This document shows, one piece after another, positions 55,036-64,000 of a stretch of 64,000 nucleotides of DNA (the first letter of the stretch is position 1; the number at the start of each line of letters is the position of its first letter). This DNA comes from Globodera rostochiensis (Eukaryota; Nematoda; Chromadorea; Rhabditida; Heteroderidae). The stretch is from contig JAEVLN010000007.1 of the NCBI GenBank assembly GCA_018350325.1, positions 215,688 through 279,687 of the forward strand, written 5' to 3'. Both the position numbers and the translations under genes were made by a program. The notes under the pieces are model-generated. The model had not been told where the DNA came from. It made no database searches and worked only from the letters and a program-made list of their open reading frames with translations.

Positions 55036-58000
55036 ATGCGCTTTCTCAATATTTGGGTGAAAATTTTCACCACTGTTCTTGTTCTGAACCTCGCCAACGG
55101 ACAAATCTCCACCAAACCGTAAAAGATTTTTTAAATTTTTAATTTCAATAAAAATCTTTTAGGTTTTATTTGACGGACGGTCAAAATGGAGTGAAGTCCA
55201 TCCCATACCGCGCAACGGACCAATGCATGGCAAAAACGGACACAAACAATGCCAAAACTTACGGACTGTCCTTTCGTCTTCATTCAAAAGGCGGACAATG
55301 TGACGACGGGTCTGAAAACAATTTTGAGATAAACTGATCAGACAGATCAGCATGAAAAAAATATTAAAAAAACAAAAATTTTGACGATTTAACTGTCAAA
55401 ATTAACTTTATTCAATGCTGATCACCTTCTGATCAATTTTCTAATTTAATTTTTTTTATTTTCAGCCTGCTAATCTGCTACCCGGGAATGCTTAATCGAC
55501 ATGCCGACTCATTGAACTTTAAAGTCAAAGGATTATTCCAAATTGACAACAAAAAGGTACGAGTTGTTTTGTTAATATAATTCAAATAATAATTTTAAAC
55601 CTCCAGGACAACATGGTGAACCAGTACTGCTTGTCTAGAATGGAAAAGGAAGGCATTTCTGCTGGTCAAACTAATTGGCGTGGCATCAAACTGTACACAA
55701 TGCCAAATGGGACACAAACTCGTGACACAATGCTGGAGGCGTCAATTGCATCCCGCCCGTTTGTGTTCACAAAAATAAATTATATAACAAATTTAATGAA
55801 TAAACGGCATTAAAATGTGCCAAAATGATTTTTGGACTTGATTCAGAGTAGGGTTCAGCCCCGACCTCTCGGGGGCGGAAAAAGTCGGGGTCGGGGTTTT
55901 CGTCCTCGACCAAAAAAGTCGGGGTTCGGGGTTTTTCCCGCTAAAACCACGAAAAATTCAAAAAAGTCGCGGTTCGGGGACGAAAACCCCGACTAAAAAA
56001 AGTCGGGGTTCGGGGACGGGGCTGAACCCTAATTCAGAGCATTTCGTTGTTTTTGTGCTATGCCAATCATATAATTTGTCAGAATTACAATAATATGCCC
56101 ATTTAGGTACAAGCTTGGAACAAATGTTAGCCAATTCTCAATCCAGTTGGGAGGCGGCAACGGGTTCACAATGATCACCGTAAATGATGGTAAACCTTTT
56201 TATAGTAATTTTGATTAATTAAAATATTTTTCTATTTACAGAGAAGAAGCCGTTCATCGACAATGAGTCCAACCTCCAAAAACAGTTCCGCGAACAGTTT
56301 TGGGACGGTGCATTTTTGCGAGAGCACACTGGACTTTGGATGTTGGGCCTGGACGTGCTGCCGTCGATGGAACAAGAGAATGTCAAGCTGTTCATCGACC
56401 GCAACTGCAGCTGCACCATGGAAGCATGGGTAAGAAAATTATTTGATTTTCAATAAAAATGAAATAAATAAATATATTTAAATTATTTAAAGTTCACCCA
56501 ACCGACCGATTCCGTTGAGCCGAAAGAATCGGAACGGCCAACAGCTGGATCAAACAATTGTCCAATCAAGAAAATCGATCAAACATTTCCGATCAATTTG
56601 CCCGGGAAATTGCCGTCCAAAATTGTCATCAATGCGCGCACTGATGTCAACGTGAACAACATTGTGCTGGAACTTTTTCATGGAGGTGAACATTTTCAGT
56701 GATCAATTTTTAAATATTGATAATTCTTGTCTGATCAATTTACAGATGCAGCGGGCAAAGATGGCAACCTTTTGATAAGATTTACGGTTGGAACAACCGT
56801 CGATTTGAAAGTCTTTTTGCCTGGGGTAAATTTTGCTTTTTTTTTAAATAAAAATTAAAAATGAATTTAGACGGCTTCGATTGGCGTCGTCAAAAATTAT
56901 CGACTCCCCAAAGGAAGCAATAATCTCTTAAAGATTTATCTTTTTGGGTATTGCTATAGCATTTCACTATACGGCAATCGGTTGGGAGGGATTTATTGGC
57001 CAAAACAATGGTGGAATCGAAAAGAAGTCAAATGGATCAAGGTGAAGCGGGCACAAGTTTCAAAGATCGGAATTTTTGCTTTTTTCAAATAAAAATTGAT
57101 GCCCCTAGAGGTTGGAATTCAAGCTTGCAATTCAAAATTTCAAAATCCTAATCCCCAAATTCAAATTTTAATTAATTTTTTTGTAACAGAAAGTTAAGTA
57201 TCATTTTAAATGTCGTTTTTTAGTTGAACGGATATATGGTACTTCTGGAAGACCCTCGAGTTGAATACAACAAAGTAAAGTTTATAATAATATTTTAAAT
57301 TTTAATAAATTATGAATGGATTCTTAGACAAGCTTTCCACCGGTAAACCTTCCTAAATCTTGGCCCATTGCCGGCTTTCGAGAACATTCGACCTTTCTGT
57401 TTCGCGTTCAACTGCTTAACCCGTCCAAAGGATTCAAAATCATTTTTTCGAACATGGCAACTTTCGACGAAAAAAGTAAGGAAAAAAATATTGTTGAGAA
57501 ATTATTTGTGCAAAATTAAACTGCTAAAATTTATTTTGCCAATCTAATGTTTTTTTTAAATTCAGCTAATCAAACGGCATTTGTTGTCCAAGTGGTCGAT
57601 TTGAAACGAGTTGAACTGGGCGTATATTATGTAATTAATTATTTTAATCAAATTAACTTTTTAATTTAATTAATATTCCTTCACATTTTAAAGATTGTTT
57701 TATTCAATTAATTTTTTTAGGGCGGAAGCGCGCATCCTGAACAAGCGAATCGCAAAGACTCATCTTTCAAAGCCGGCAATGCCTACGAATTCTTCATTAG
57801 CGTTTCCAAAAGCTTTTACGGAATAAGGCTTAACGGGGAGAATTTGTTTGAAAATTATGCCAATTCAATGCCATTTTGTGACATTAAATTTGTCAGGGTA
57901 ATAAAACACCCATTAAAAACATTTTTTTCAAAATTATTTTGCAGGTTGAGGGGGATGCAGTTTTGCTGGACAACCCTGAAATATATGTGCCCCCACTGGT

Positions 58001-58091
58001 ACTTTTTTCTTGAATTTTGAAAAATTTCTTCATAATTTTCTGCAATTTTTAGGCGAAAGAAGGTGGACAGCGCTGCATCAATCAAAAATAG
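55036..58091 (+). CDS. Secreted 573-aa protein with galectin-like modules, 15 exons
   Basis: Exons: 55036-55118, 55163-55309, 55466-55556, 55607-55758, 56107-56189, 56242-56429, 56493-56685, 56746-56825, 56871-57041, 57224-57274, 57328-57475, 57566-57630, 57721-57897, 57945-57998, 58053-58091. All phases agree. It starts with a signal peptide (MRFLNIWVKIFTTVLVLNLA). A Cys-containing N-terminal region (LLICYPGMLNRH, YCLSRMEKEG) follows. Three stretches then look like galectin beta-sandwiches: around QFSIQLGGGNGFTMITVND, around KIVINARTDVNVNNIVLELF with LLIRFTVGTTVDLKVFLPG, and around STFLFRVQLLNPSKGFKIIF with YEFFISVSKSFYGIRLNGEN and IKFVRVEGDAVLLDNPEI. The canonical galectin ligand residues (HxNPR, WxxE) are absent, so sugar binding is uncertain. 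An 8-bp-TSD MITE sits in intron 4. Confidence 0.78.
55849..56031. mobile_element. hAT-type MITE, TSD ATTCAGAG, in intron 4 of the galectin-like gene
   Basis: Ends TAGGGTTCAGCCCCGAC and a mirror ending GGGGCTGAACCCTA. ATTCAGAG lies at 55841-55848 and 56032-56039. The interior iterates AAAGTCGGGGTTCGGGG. Confidence 0.92.
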
Positions 58092-59330
58092 AACCACTGA
58101 CTGAGCAAATCGTTTATAATTCGTAAAATTTGTCACGTCTTTAAGCCATATAATTTTTTTAATTAACACATTAATCATTGAAAATAATTTTATGATTTAT
58201 TTATTTGCTTTATAATGTTGTCACCGCCTAGTATTCTTGTCCCACTTTTTTATTAATGTTTTAATTTTAATCAAATTGATATGTAAAAGATTGAAATTCA
58301 TCAATTACAATTCAATTCATTACCAACTTTTGTATATGTTCTATAAAAATTTGTTGAGAAAAGCGTTAAAGTTTGTTCCGGCGGCGTTTGTTGGTACCGC
58401 TGGTCCCCTCCGAAAACTCCTAATAAAAATTGCAAAAATTTTTCAATTTACCCGAATTTTTGAAACTAAAATTAAAAATTTCAAATAAGTCTTGGGTCTC
58501 GAGTCTCGGGGGTTATTTCTCGGTCTCGAGTCTTGGTGCTTGAAAACCTTAAAAAAACAAGGGGTTTTAAACAGTGCTCAGTCACGAATTTGGTTTCGAA
58601 TCCTTAATTTCGAACTCTCACCCAAAATTAAAAATTGATTCCGCTGTTCAACAATATTCTTTCAGTGTATTTTGGGGTTTCCGGATCTCTATTTTTTTCT
58701 GAAGGTGTGTTAAACTTTTGACCATACTTGTATCAAAACATGGCACCGATTGTTACGGCACACGTTATGCTGTAACCTTTTAAAAATCCTCCAAGCATTT
58801 AAACAGACAGACATAAAAAAAGACCAGGAAAATAATTTTTATGTTTTCGTAAAGGATTTTAATCTAAAAATTTTAAACAAAAAGTCAGGGCATATCAATC
58901 CAATTTCTACCATTAAAAACTTTCAATGTTAAAAATGATTCGTTAATATAAAACTGACTTTCTTTTTTGTTTAAAACCCTTTTATGATTTTGGATTGCCA
59001 GATAAAATAATAATTCAAGTGATTAAGTGCTTTCTTATTGTATGTAGTTCGGATCAATTCCTTAATTGTATTCGTCAACATTTTTACGAGGTTGGCACTG
59101 TCGCGGCTCAGACCAAAATTGGGGTTGCCCCTGTGGGGAAATTTGGTTTAGTCGGATTTGGATTCCCTGGGGGGGGGGGAGGGGGGAGGATGTCGAACCA
59201 AAAGGGAATTGTACCGGCTTCACTTCTTTATTTCGTCAATGTTCCAGAGGGAATTGCATCAGTTAAAGCACTGGGAGAAACGGGGGATGGAGCCTATGAC
59301 AGGGGCATAAAATCACCCATAAAGAAGCCA
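58092..59330. other. Intergenic, nothing coding recognised
   Basis: Contains a GGCGGCGTTTGTTGGTACCGC-type module near 58379 and a short GTCTCGAGTCTCGGG island (58492-58535). A 163-codon open frame from 58995 runs through a G-run and the tRNA-like sequence and shows no family resemblance. Confidence 0.4.
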
Positions 59331-59402
59331 GCCCTGGTAGCTCAGTTGGTAGAGCTGCCCACGGATTGGGTGGAGGTCGTGGGTTCGAGTCCCACCCGGG
59401 GT
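59331..59402 (+). tRNA. tRNA-like sequence, possibly a pseudogene or tRNA-derived repeat
   Basis: Seven-base acceptor stem (GCCCTGG with CCGGGGT), D arm GCTC/GAGC with AGTTGGTA loop, T arm GTGGG-TTCGAGT-CCCAC, and good A and B boxes (TAGCTCAGTTGGTAGAGC, GGTTCGAGTCC). The anticodon arm is abnormal: pairing TGCCC with GGGTG leaves a loop ACGGATT with C instead of T at position 33 and no base 26, so the anticodon (GGA on this reading) is not trustworthy. Confidence 0.5.
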
Positions 59403-59459
59403 TACCATTTTGCCTATTCTTTACTTAATTTCATGCTTGGCACTATTAGAATAAGTAAA

Positions 59460-59555
59460 GCCTTATCATTCGAAAGCCCTAAATGAGTAGAAAAAGCATT
59501 ACAGCAAAGTCGAAGTGTTTTGATAAATTTCAAAAAAGTTATAATGTAAACTGTT
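59460..59555. repeat. Dispersed copy of the 8870-8965 inner repeat
   Basis: CCCTAAATGAGTAGAAAAAG followed by CATTACAGCAAAGTCGAAGT and AAAGTTATAATGTAAAC is the reverse complement of about 8875-8960 with scattered changes. Confidence 0.75.
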
Positions 59556-59710
59556 GGGAAGAGACTCAATTGACCGTTCTTAAAAAACCTCTTCATCCCA
59601 ATTTACCCTCTTCCCATGCCCCCTCGCATGCCAATCGATAGCTGACCCAATGACCCCTTGTCACTTCCCTTTTACTTCTTCCATATAGTTATCACTCCTC
59701 TTCCCGTATA

Positions 59711-60263
59711 CAGGGATGGGAGCCGACGACCTCAAAAAATTTCGGAAGTCGGAAATCGGAATTCCGAGGCCTTAAAATTTTTCGGAAATCGGAATTCCGG
59801 GGTCTCAAAATTTTTCGGAAAATCGGAAGTCGGAAATCGGAAAAATTTTCTTACCAAAATTGGCCTATTTTTAAAATTTTTTTCGGCGGCGCCTATCGGC
59901 ACCGCCGATACCCCCCTTCCCCGCTCAACAAAATCGAAATTGTCATCAAATTAATCGTGACAAGTTTAAAAAATTGTTTCCCACAGCATAGATGTTACAA
60001 ATCGGGAAAAATAATTTGAACGTCAGGGATCTGAACTCCAACCAATCAATCCCGCAACTCCCTACAACTCACCACTAAACCACCCACCATCAATTGGAAA
60101 TCTAGCTCAAAAATAACCTTTTTAGGGGTTGAATTTTTATCCCGTTAATCCCGGTTCACGGAACTCGGAATTTCGGGGTCTCAAAAAATTTCGGAAATCG
60201 GAATTCCGACCCCAAAAAAGTCGGAAATCGGAAAGTCGGAAATCGGAATTCCGACCATCCCTG
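59711..60263. mobile_element. hAT-type element, TSD near CCGTATAC
   Basis: Ends CAGGGATGGGAGCCGAC and a right end finishing CGACCATCCCTG. CGTATAC flanks both sides, offset by one base. The interior iterates TTTCGGAAATCGGAATTCCG and has a GGCGGCGCCTATCGGCACCGCC module at about 59884-59908. The truncated partner near 4915-5073 ends with the same GGCTCCCATCCCTG. Confidence 0.75.
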
Positions 60264-62030
60264 CCGTATACCTTTGCTCGTAAAATATTAATTCCTTTGT
60301 TGTTCGTTATTTTATTAAACTTCGAATAAACCTATATTTATTCGCTGTGCCGAGCTTAAATAAACTAGCGGCACAACAAATTGGCGACGCCCGTGCAGAA
60401 TAAAAATCGAATTCTGCAAAAAAAATTCTGGAATTTTGTTGGTCTTGCTTGCAGCACCCAACAAACAAAATATTCCAACTACATTTTTTTTTGGAAAGTC
60501 GACACCCAATCAATACATTGAGTGTATCTGACCGGCGAGCAGTAAACCGAACGCATCTCACATATTTTGGTGGATGTCTCCCCGCTAAATAAGCTCGTAG
60601 CATTTAGTGGAAGAAATTGTGCTGCTGATTATAGTCTAGGCGACTTCTAATCAGTTCATCCGCGCACACCCACTCTGAGAGTAACTTGGCGCTGCTTTCA
60701 AGAGAGTGGTGAACGACAGAAATAATGGACGCGACCATCCAGCAATTGACGCACATGTTGCGTGACCAGCAAGCACTGGTGCAGCAATTGATGACTGCAC
60801 AGCAAGCCAATGCAGGTCTACACAACCATCGCAGTTACCGGCGCTTTCAAACGTCGAATGCTTTAACCTGGATGACCGCAGCGGCAGGAAAGCTGGATAA
60901 CCCGTTTCAACTTGGCATTAGATTGCTCAGCACCGAATCTTCAAGACGGACTGAAGGTTAAGCTGGTGCTGGCAAAGCTGAGCGAAGCGGCATTCAATGC
61001 GTATGCGAAGTCCTGCTTGCCAAAAGAGGTCACGGAGTTTAACTTTGCGAAAACGGTTGAACAGCTCCAAGGTTTGTTTGCAAAACCACAATCGGTCTGG
61101 CTCGATCGCCGAGTGTTTGCGAGCAGCAAAACTCGAGGACGAGGATTTTCGAACATTCGTCAATTGACAAGCGATTGCTCCGTGATTTAGAGTTTAAGAA
61201 GCTCGATGAAGAGCAGTTTAACTGCCTCATGCTTCTTATCTCATTAAAAAAAAAAGCCCTTGAGCGGCCATCGACTTCAAATGTTTTGGCAATTAACCGA
61301 AAGCTTCCGATACGAACGCTTACCCTTTGGGGTTAAGTCAGCGCCAGGCATCTTCCAATGCATAATGGATTCGATGCTGGCGGACTGCCCATTCGCAATT
61401 GCCTACCTGGACGATGTGATCGTGGTAAGCCGATTTCCAGAAGAGCATCGAAAACATCTAGAAGAGGTCTTTGAGCGAATGGAAAAATTTGGATTCCGGA
61501 TCAAGCCGGAAATTTGCACGTTCTTCCAGAACCAAATCAAATATTTGGGTTTTATCATAGACAAGAACGGCCGAAGGCCGGATTCGTCAAAAATCCAGGC
61601 GATTTCAGCAATGCCGGTGCCTAATAATGTTCCCGAACTCCGATCATTTTTGGGAATGATCAATCATTATCAACAGTTTGTGAAGAATATGCGGTTCATT
61701 CGGCAACCGCTCGACGATCTGTTGAAACAAGACACGGCGTGGGACTGGTCCGAGAAATGCCAAGGAGCCTTTGAGGAGGTGATCAAAATTCGCCGTGATT
61801 TTTGTGGTGAAGAAATTCCACAAATACCTTTTCGGGAGACACTTCACGCTACAGACGGATCACAAGCCGCTGTTGGCCATTTTCGGCAACAAAAAGGCAT
61901 CAAAGCCTACACGGCCCACCGTTTGCAGCGTTGGGCATTAATTTTGCTGGCATATGACTTTGACATTGAATACCAAAACACAGCGCACGGTGTGCTGTAC
62001 CAATCGTGGCAAAAAAAGAATTTACAGTAA
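60264..62030 (+). mobile_element. Decayed Ty3/gypsy-type LTR retrotransposon
   Basis: A probable LTR end with AATAAA near 60325 is followed by ACAAATTGGCGACGCC (60376-60391), which resembles a primer-binding region. A gag-like frame starts at 60725 (HMLRDQQALVQQLMTAQQAN) and is broken near 60960. After an internal deletion, reverse transcriptase follows from 61260: YERLPFGVKSAPGIFQ, then AYLDDVIVVS with the YxDD active-site motif, FLGMINHYQQFVKN, and an RNase H-proximal stretch ([20 protein letters not shown]) ending at a stop at 62030. No protease, integrase or right LTR was seen. It is non-functional as it stands. Confidence 0.85.
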
Positions 62031-62204
62031 CGCACAGCATTGAGGGTACGGTAGCGCCATTGTCCGCCCATTTCTTGGACTCTTTCCATTTTCACATGGT
62101 GGCACTGCTTGTGTAACAATTTTGCTGGCATCGGCATACTCAGTGTACGCATACCGTACCCTTTTGTCTTTCATCAAATTGTGCGCAGGCATTACGATAT
62201 AATT

Positions 62205-63830
62205 TTATTGATTTTTCCCAATGAAAACAATAGTAAAAAACAAATTGTTTTTAAATAGCAAATTCAGCGTGTACAATTGGGCATTAGCTGCAACGGTGCA
62301 CTGCCGAATACGCGACAGATCAGCATGACCACTATGCAGCCTTTGTTCGTCCATGTTGTCATTCCAACACCATCCAAAGGCAACAGCACAGCTGAACAAA
62401 CAAAAATATAAAAAACCTAAATCAATAAAAACTTTTTAATTACTTATATTTTGCAATTGGCAAAATAATTTATACATTATCCCTTTAAAAAAATTTCTGC
62501 CCACCTAGCAATGACTCACCCGGGACCAGCGTGAACACATAGCCGGTCTCGACCGTCGGGTAGTCGTCAAAGTTCAGCACCTCCACCTGAGTGCGCTGAT
62601 TGTAACGCGCCACGTTGGTAACAAAGTCATGTTCCCCTGATGGAAAACCAATACAAAATTATTGGAATATATAGATCATATGGCCCAGAGGCAAAACGGA
62701 ACATTTATATATCATTAGACTCCTCTCGCTCTGCAATGTAAGAATCCGGAAAAAAATTTTGCGGCAACCATTCCCTGAAGAGTTACAGACCCGGGACTAA
62801 AGTGTTTTTATTTTCTATCGACAAATTCTAACTTTAAAAGCTTATATGAGTGATTTTACCCATTTTTTAATCAGTGGGCTTCTGAGTCCCCAGTTAAAAG
62901 ACACTTCAGTCCCGGGTCTGTAACTCTTCAGGGAATGGTTGCCGCAAATTTTTTTTCGGTTTCTTTCATTGCAGAGTTAAAGGAGTTGAATGATATATAT
63001 TTGTTCCGTTTTGCCTCTGGGCCATATGATCCATATTTACCAAATTATTTAAATAATAAATAAATTTACTCAAGATCATAAATTTTTCCTGTGGAAAATC
63101 AATTTTATCAAAAAAAACTAACCTTTCGGTCTGTTGACGACCATTAGGCACACCTGCTTGTTCCAACTGTCCCTCAACTGAAGCACGTACTCCCACAAGG
63201 CGCACGACTTTGATTGCCCGATAAGATGGATTCGTGCAATATCATCGCCTTTTGCAGCAATCATCTTGCAGACTAAATTAATCACCGCGCGCGCACCGCT
63301 GACCGCCGTGCAAGTACAGTTGAACGAAATCTGTTTGTTGTTTTTCAAAACCCCATGCAACAACAGCGACACGCTGAACAAAGACATGCATTGTTTTTGT
63401 TTTAAAAGATGCAAAAACATTTACGTTTTATACTGCTTTTCCGTCGGTAGATCCGTACGCAATGCATTGTTGGAACTGCCGCCAATGTCTTGCAGAAGAT
63501 GCAGTTGCTAATTTTTATTAAAATTAATCTAAAAAATTTTTACTGTAAATCTGCGTTTGCGTGCAGGTTGTTGGCCTGCAGCTCCTTGCAGATTCGGTAA
63601 TGTAATGTGTGCCCAAGCGTGGAGTCCCGCGTGCCCAAAATTTTGTCGATGACAGACTTTGTCGGCTTGTTGAACTCAAATGCTGTTTATCAACACGATG
63701 CCATTAAATTAACGTTTTTTATGCGATATTTCACATTTACGTCCTGATCTCTGCCAAATAGGGCTCTCTCAATGGCGCTGCTCAGGTCCTTGTATCGCTT
63801 GCTCGAAAAAACATTTTTGTTGTGATGCAT
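62205..63830 (-). CDS. Exons of an unrecognised minus-strand gene
   Basis: Blocks in 5' to 3' order: 63830-63741 (HHNKNVFSSKRYKDLSSAIE, RALFGRDQD, GTAAAT donor), about 63674-63544 (FNKPTKSVIDKILGTRDSTL), about 63508-63425 (DIGGSSNNALRTDLPTEKQY), about 63388-63122 (VSLLLHGVLKNNKQISFNCT, MIAAKGDDIARIHLIGQS, LWEYVLQLRDSWNKQVCLMV), about 62637-62520 (EHDFVTNVARYNQRTQVEVL, TGYVFTLVPG, GTGAGT donor), and about 62390-62240 (AVAFGWCWNDNMDEQRLHSG). The fourth block weakly resembles the Ras-binding-like region of class II PI3-kinases, but this is a guess. Exon phases are not fully resolved. A further frame on the same strand (about 62040-62165) may be the next exon, abutting the retrotransposon. Confidence 0.5.
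62675..63035. mobile_element. Inverted-repeat element in an intron
   Basis: Arms of about 130 bases, beginning ATCATATGGCCCAGAGGCAA and mirrored at 63010-63030, with a central AT-rich spacer. The arms include AACCATTCCCTGAAGAGTTA. A partial dispersed copy is at about 39770-39925. It interrupts the intron between the 63122 and 62637 exons. Confidence 0.75.
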
Positions 63831-64000
63831 CTGTGCATGTGAAAAATGAAAATTGCAATCATAAATTAAAGTTTGACAAAATTAACTGAATTAGCGAAAA
63901 CACTAAAATTTTGAAAATCTTTGTAAATACAGAACTAGTCGCCTGCGGGGGGGGGGGGGCTTGCTTTTGTAGTGTTCTTGAGGGAGGCTTCGCTTTTGGC

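Noticed and set aside
58995..59486. 163-codon ORF as a gene
   Set aside because: It runs through a poly-G tract and the tRNA-like sequence, and its composition is not protein-like.

Overview
The window is nuclear DNA from a nematode: genes are split into many short exons, introns are AT-rich (tens of bases to several kb), and trans-splice-like acceptors lie just upstream of some start codons. Gene content points to a plant-parasitic tylenchid, most likely a cyst nematode (Globodera/Heterodera type). The key marker is a complete 15-exon glycoside hydrolase family 32 (GH32, invertase-type) gene, a class that nematodes are known to have acquired from bacteria. Three introns best explained as GC-AG introns fit the same group. 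The species assignment is inference.

Layout. 0.9-3.3 kb (+): alpha-1,2-fucosyltransferase-like gene with a minisatellite in one intron. 5.6-14.7 kb (-): secreted GH32 sucrose hydrolase, 674 codons, introns full of mobile elements. 18.7-22.8 kb (-): MATH-BTB gene with an apparent frameshift. 23.4-24.2 kb: an 820-bp palindromic element with an ORF in its loop. 25.6-27.3 kb: a 42-43 bp satellite. 27.6-29.7 kb (+): unrecognised 384-aa protein with three tandem helix-turn-helix-like modules, one per exon. 32.8-33.1 kb (+): small secreted Pro/Arg/Val-rich repeat peptide. 33.7-33.95 kb: 36-bp repeat. 38.0-34.6 kb (-): unrecognised 593-aa secreted coiled-coil protein. 40-42 kb: C-rich minisatellites and a duplicated exon. 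44.3-51.0 kb (+): animal haem peroxidase. 52.0-54.1 kb: inverted gene duplication, one intact secreted 193-aa gene and one decayed copy. 55.0-58.1 kb (+): secreted 573-aa protein with galectin-like modules. 59.3 kb: tRNA-like sequence. 60.3-62.0 kb: decayed Ty3/gypsy-type retrotransposon. 62.2-63.8 kb (-): exons of an unrecognised gene.

The second theme is mobile DNA. At least fifteen short non-autonomous elements can be bounded to the base, because each is flanked by an 8-bp direct repeat (a few are 7 bp or carry a mismatch). Most begin (C/T)AGGG or TAGAG, end with the inverted counterpart, and are filled with iterations of a short self-complementary word that differs from element to element. 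This matches non-autonomous hAT-type transposons (MITEs). Several are nested, one pair shares three copies of the same target duplication, and many sit within a few bases of exons.

Exon models were built by hand from splice signals, phase and family resemblance. Internal phase consistency is strong for the fucosyltransferase, GH32, HTH, 593-aa, 193-aa and galectin-like genes. There is no operon structure. What links the genes is that several are predicted secreted proteins of a plant parasite.
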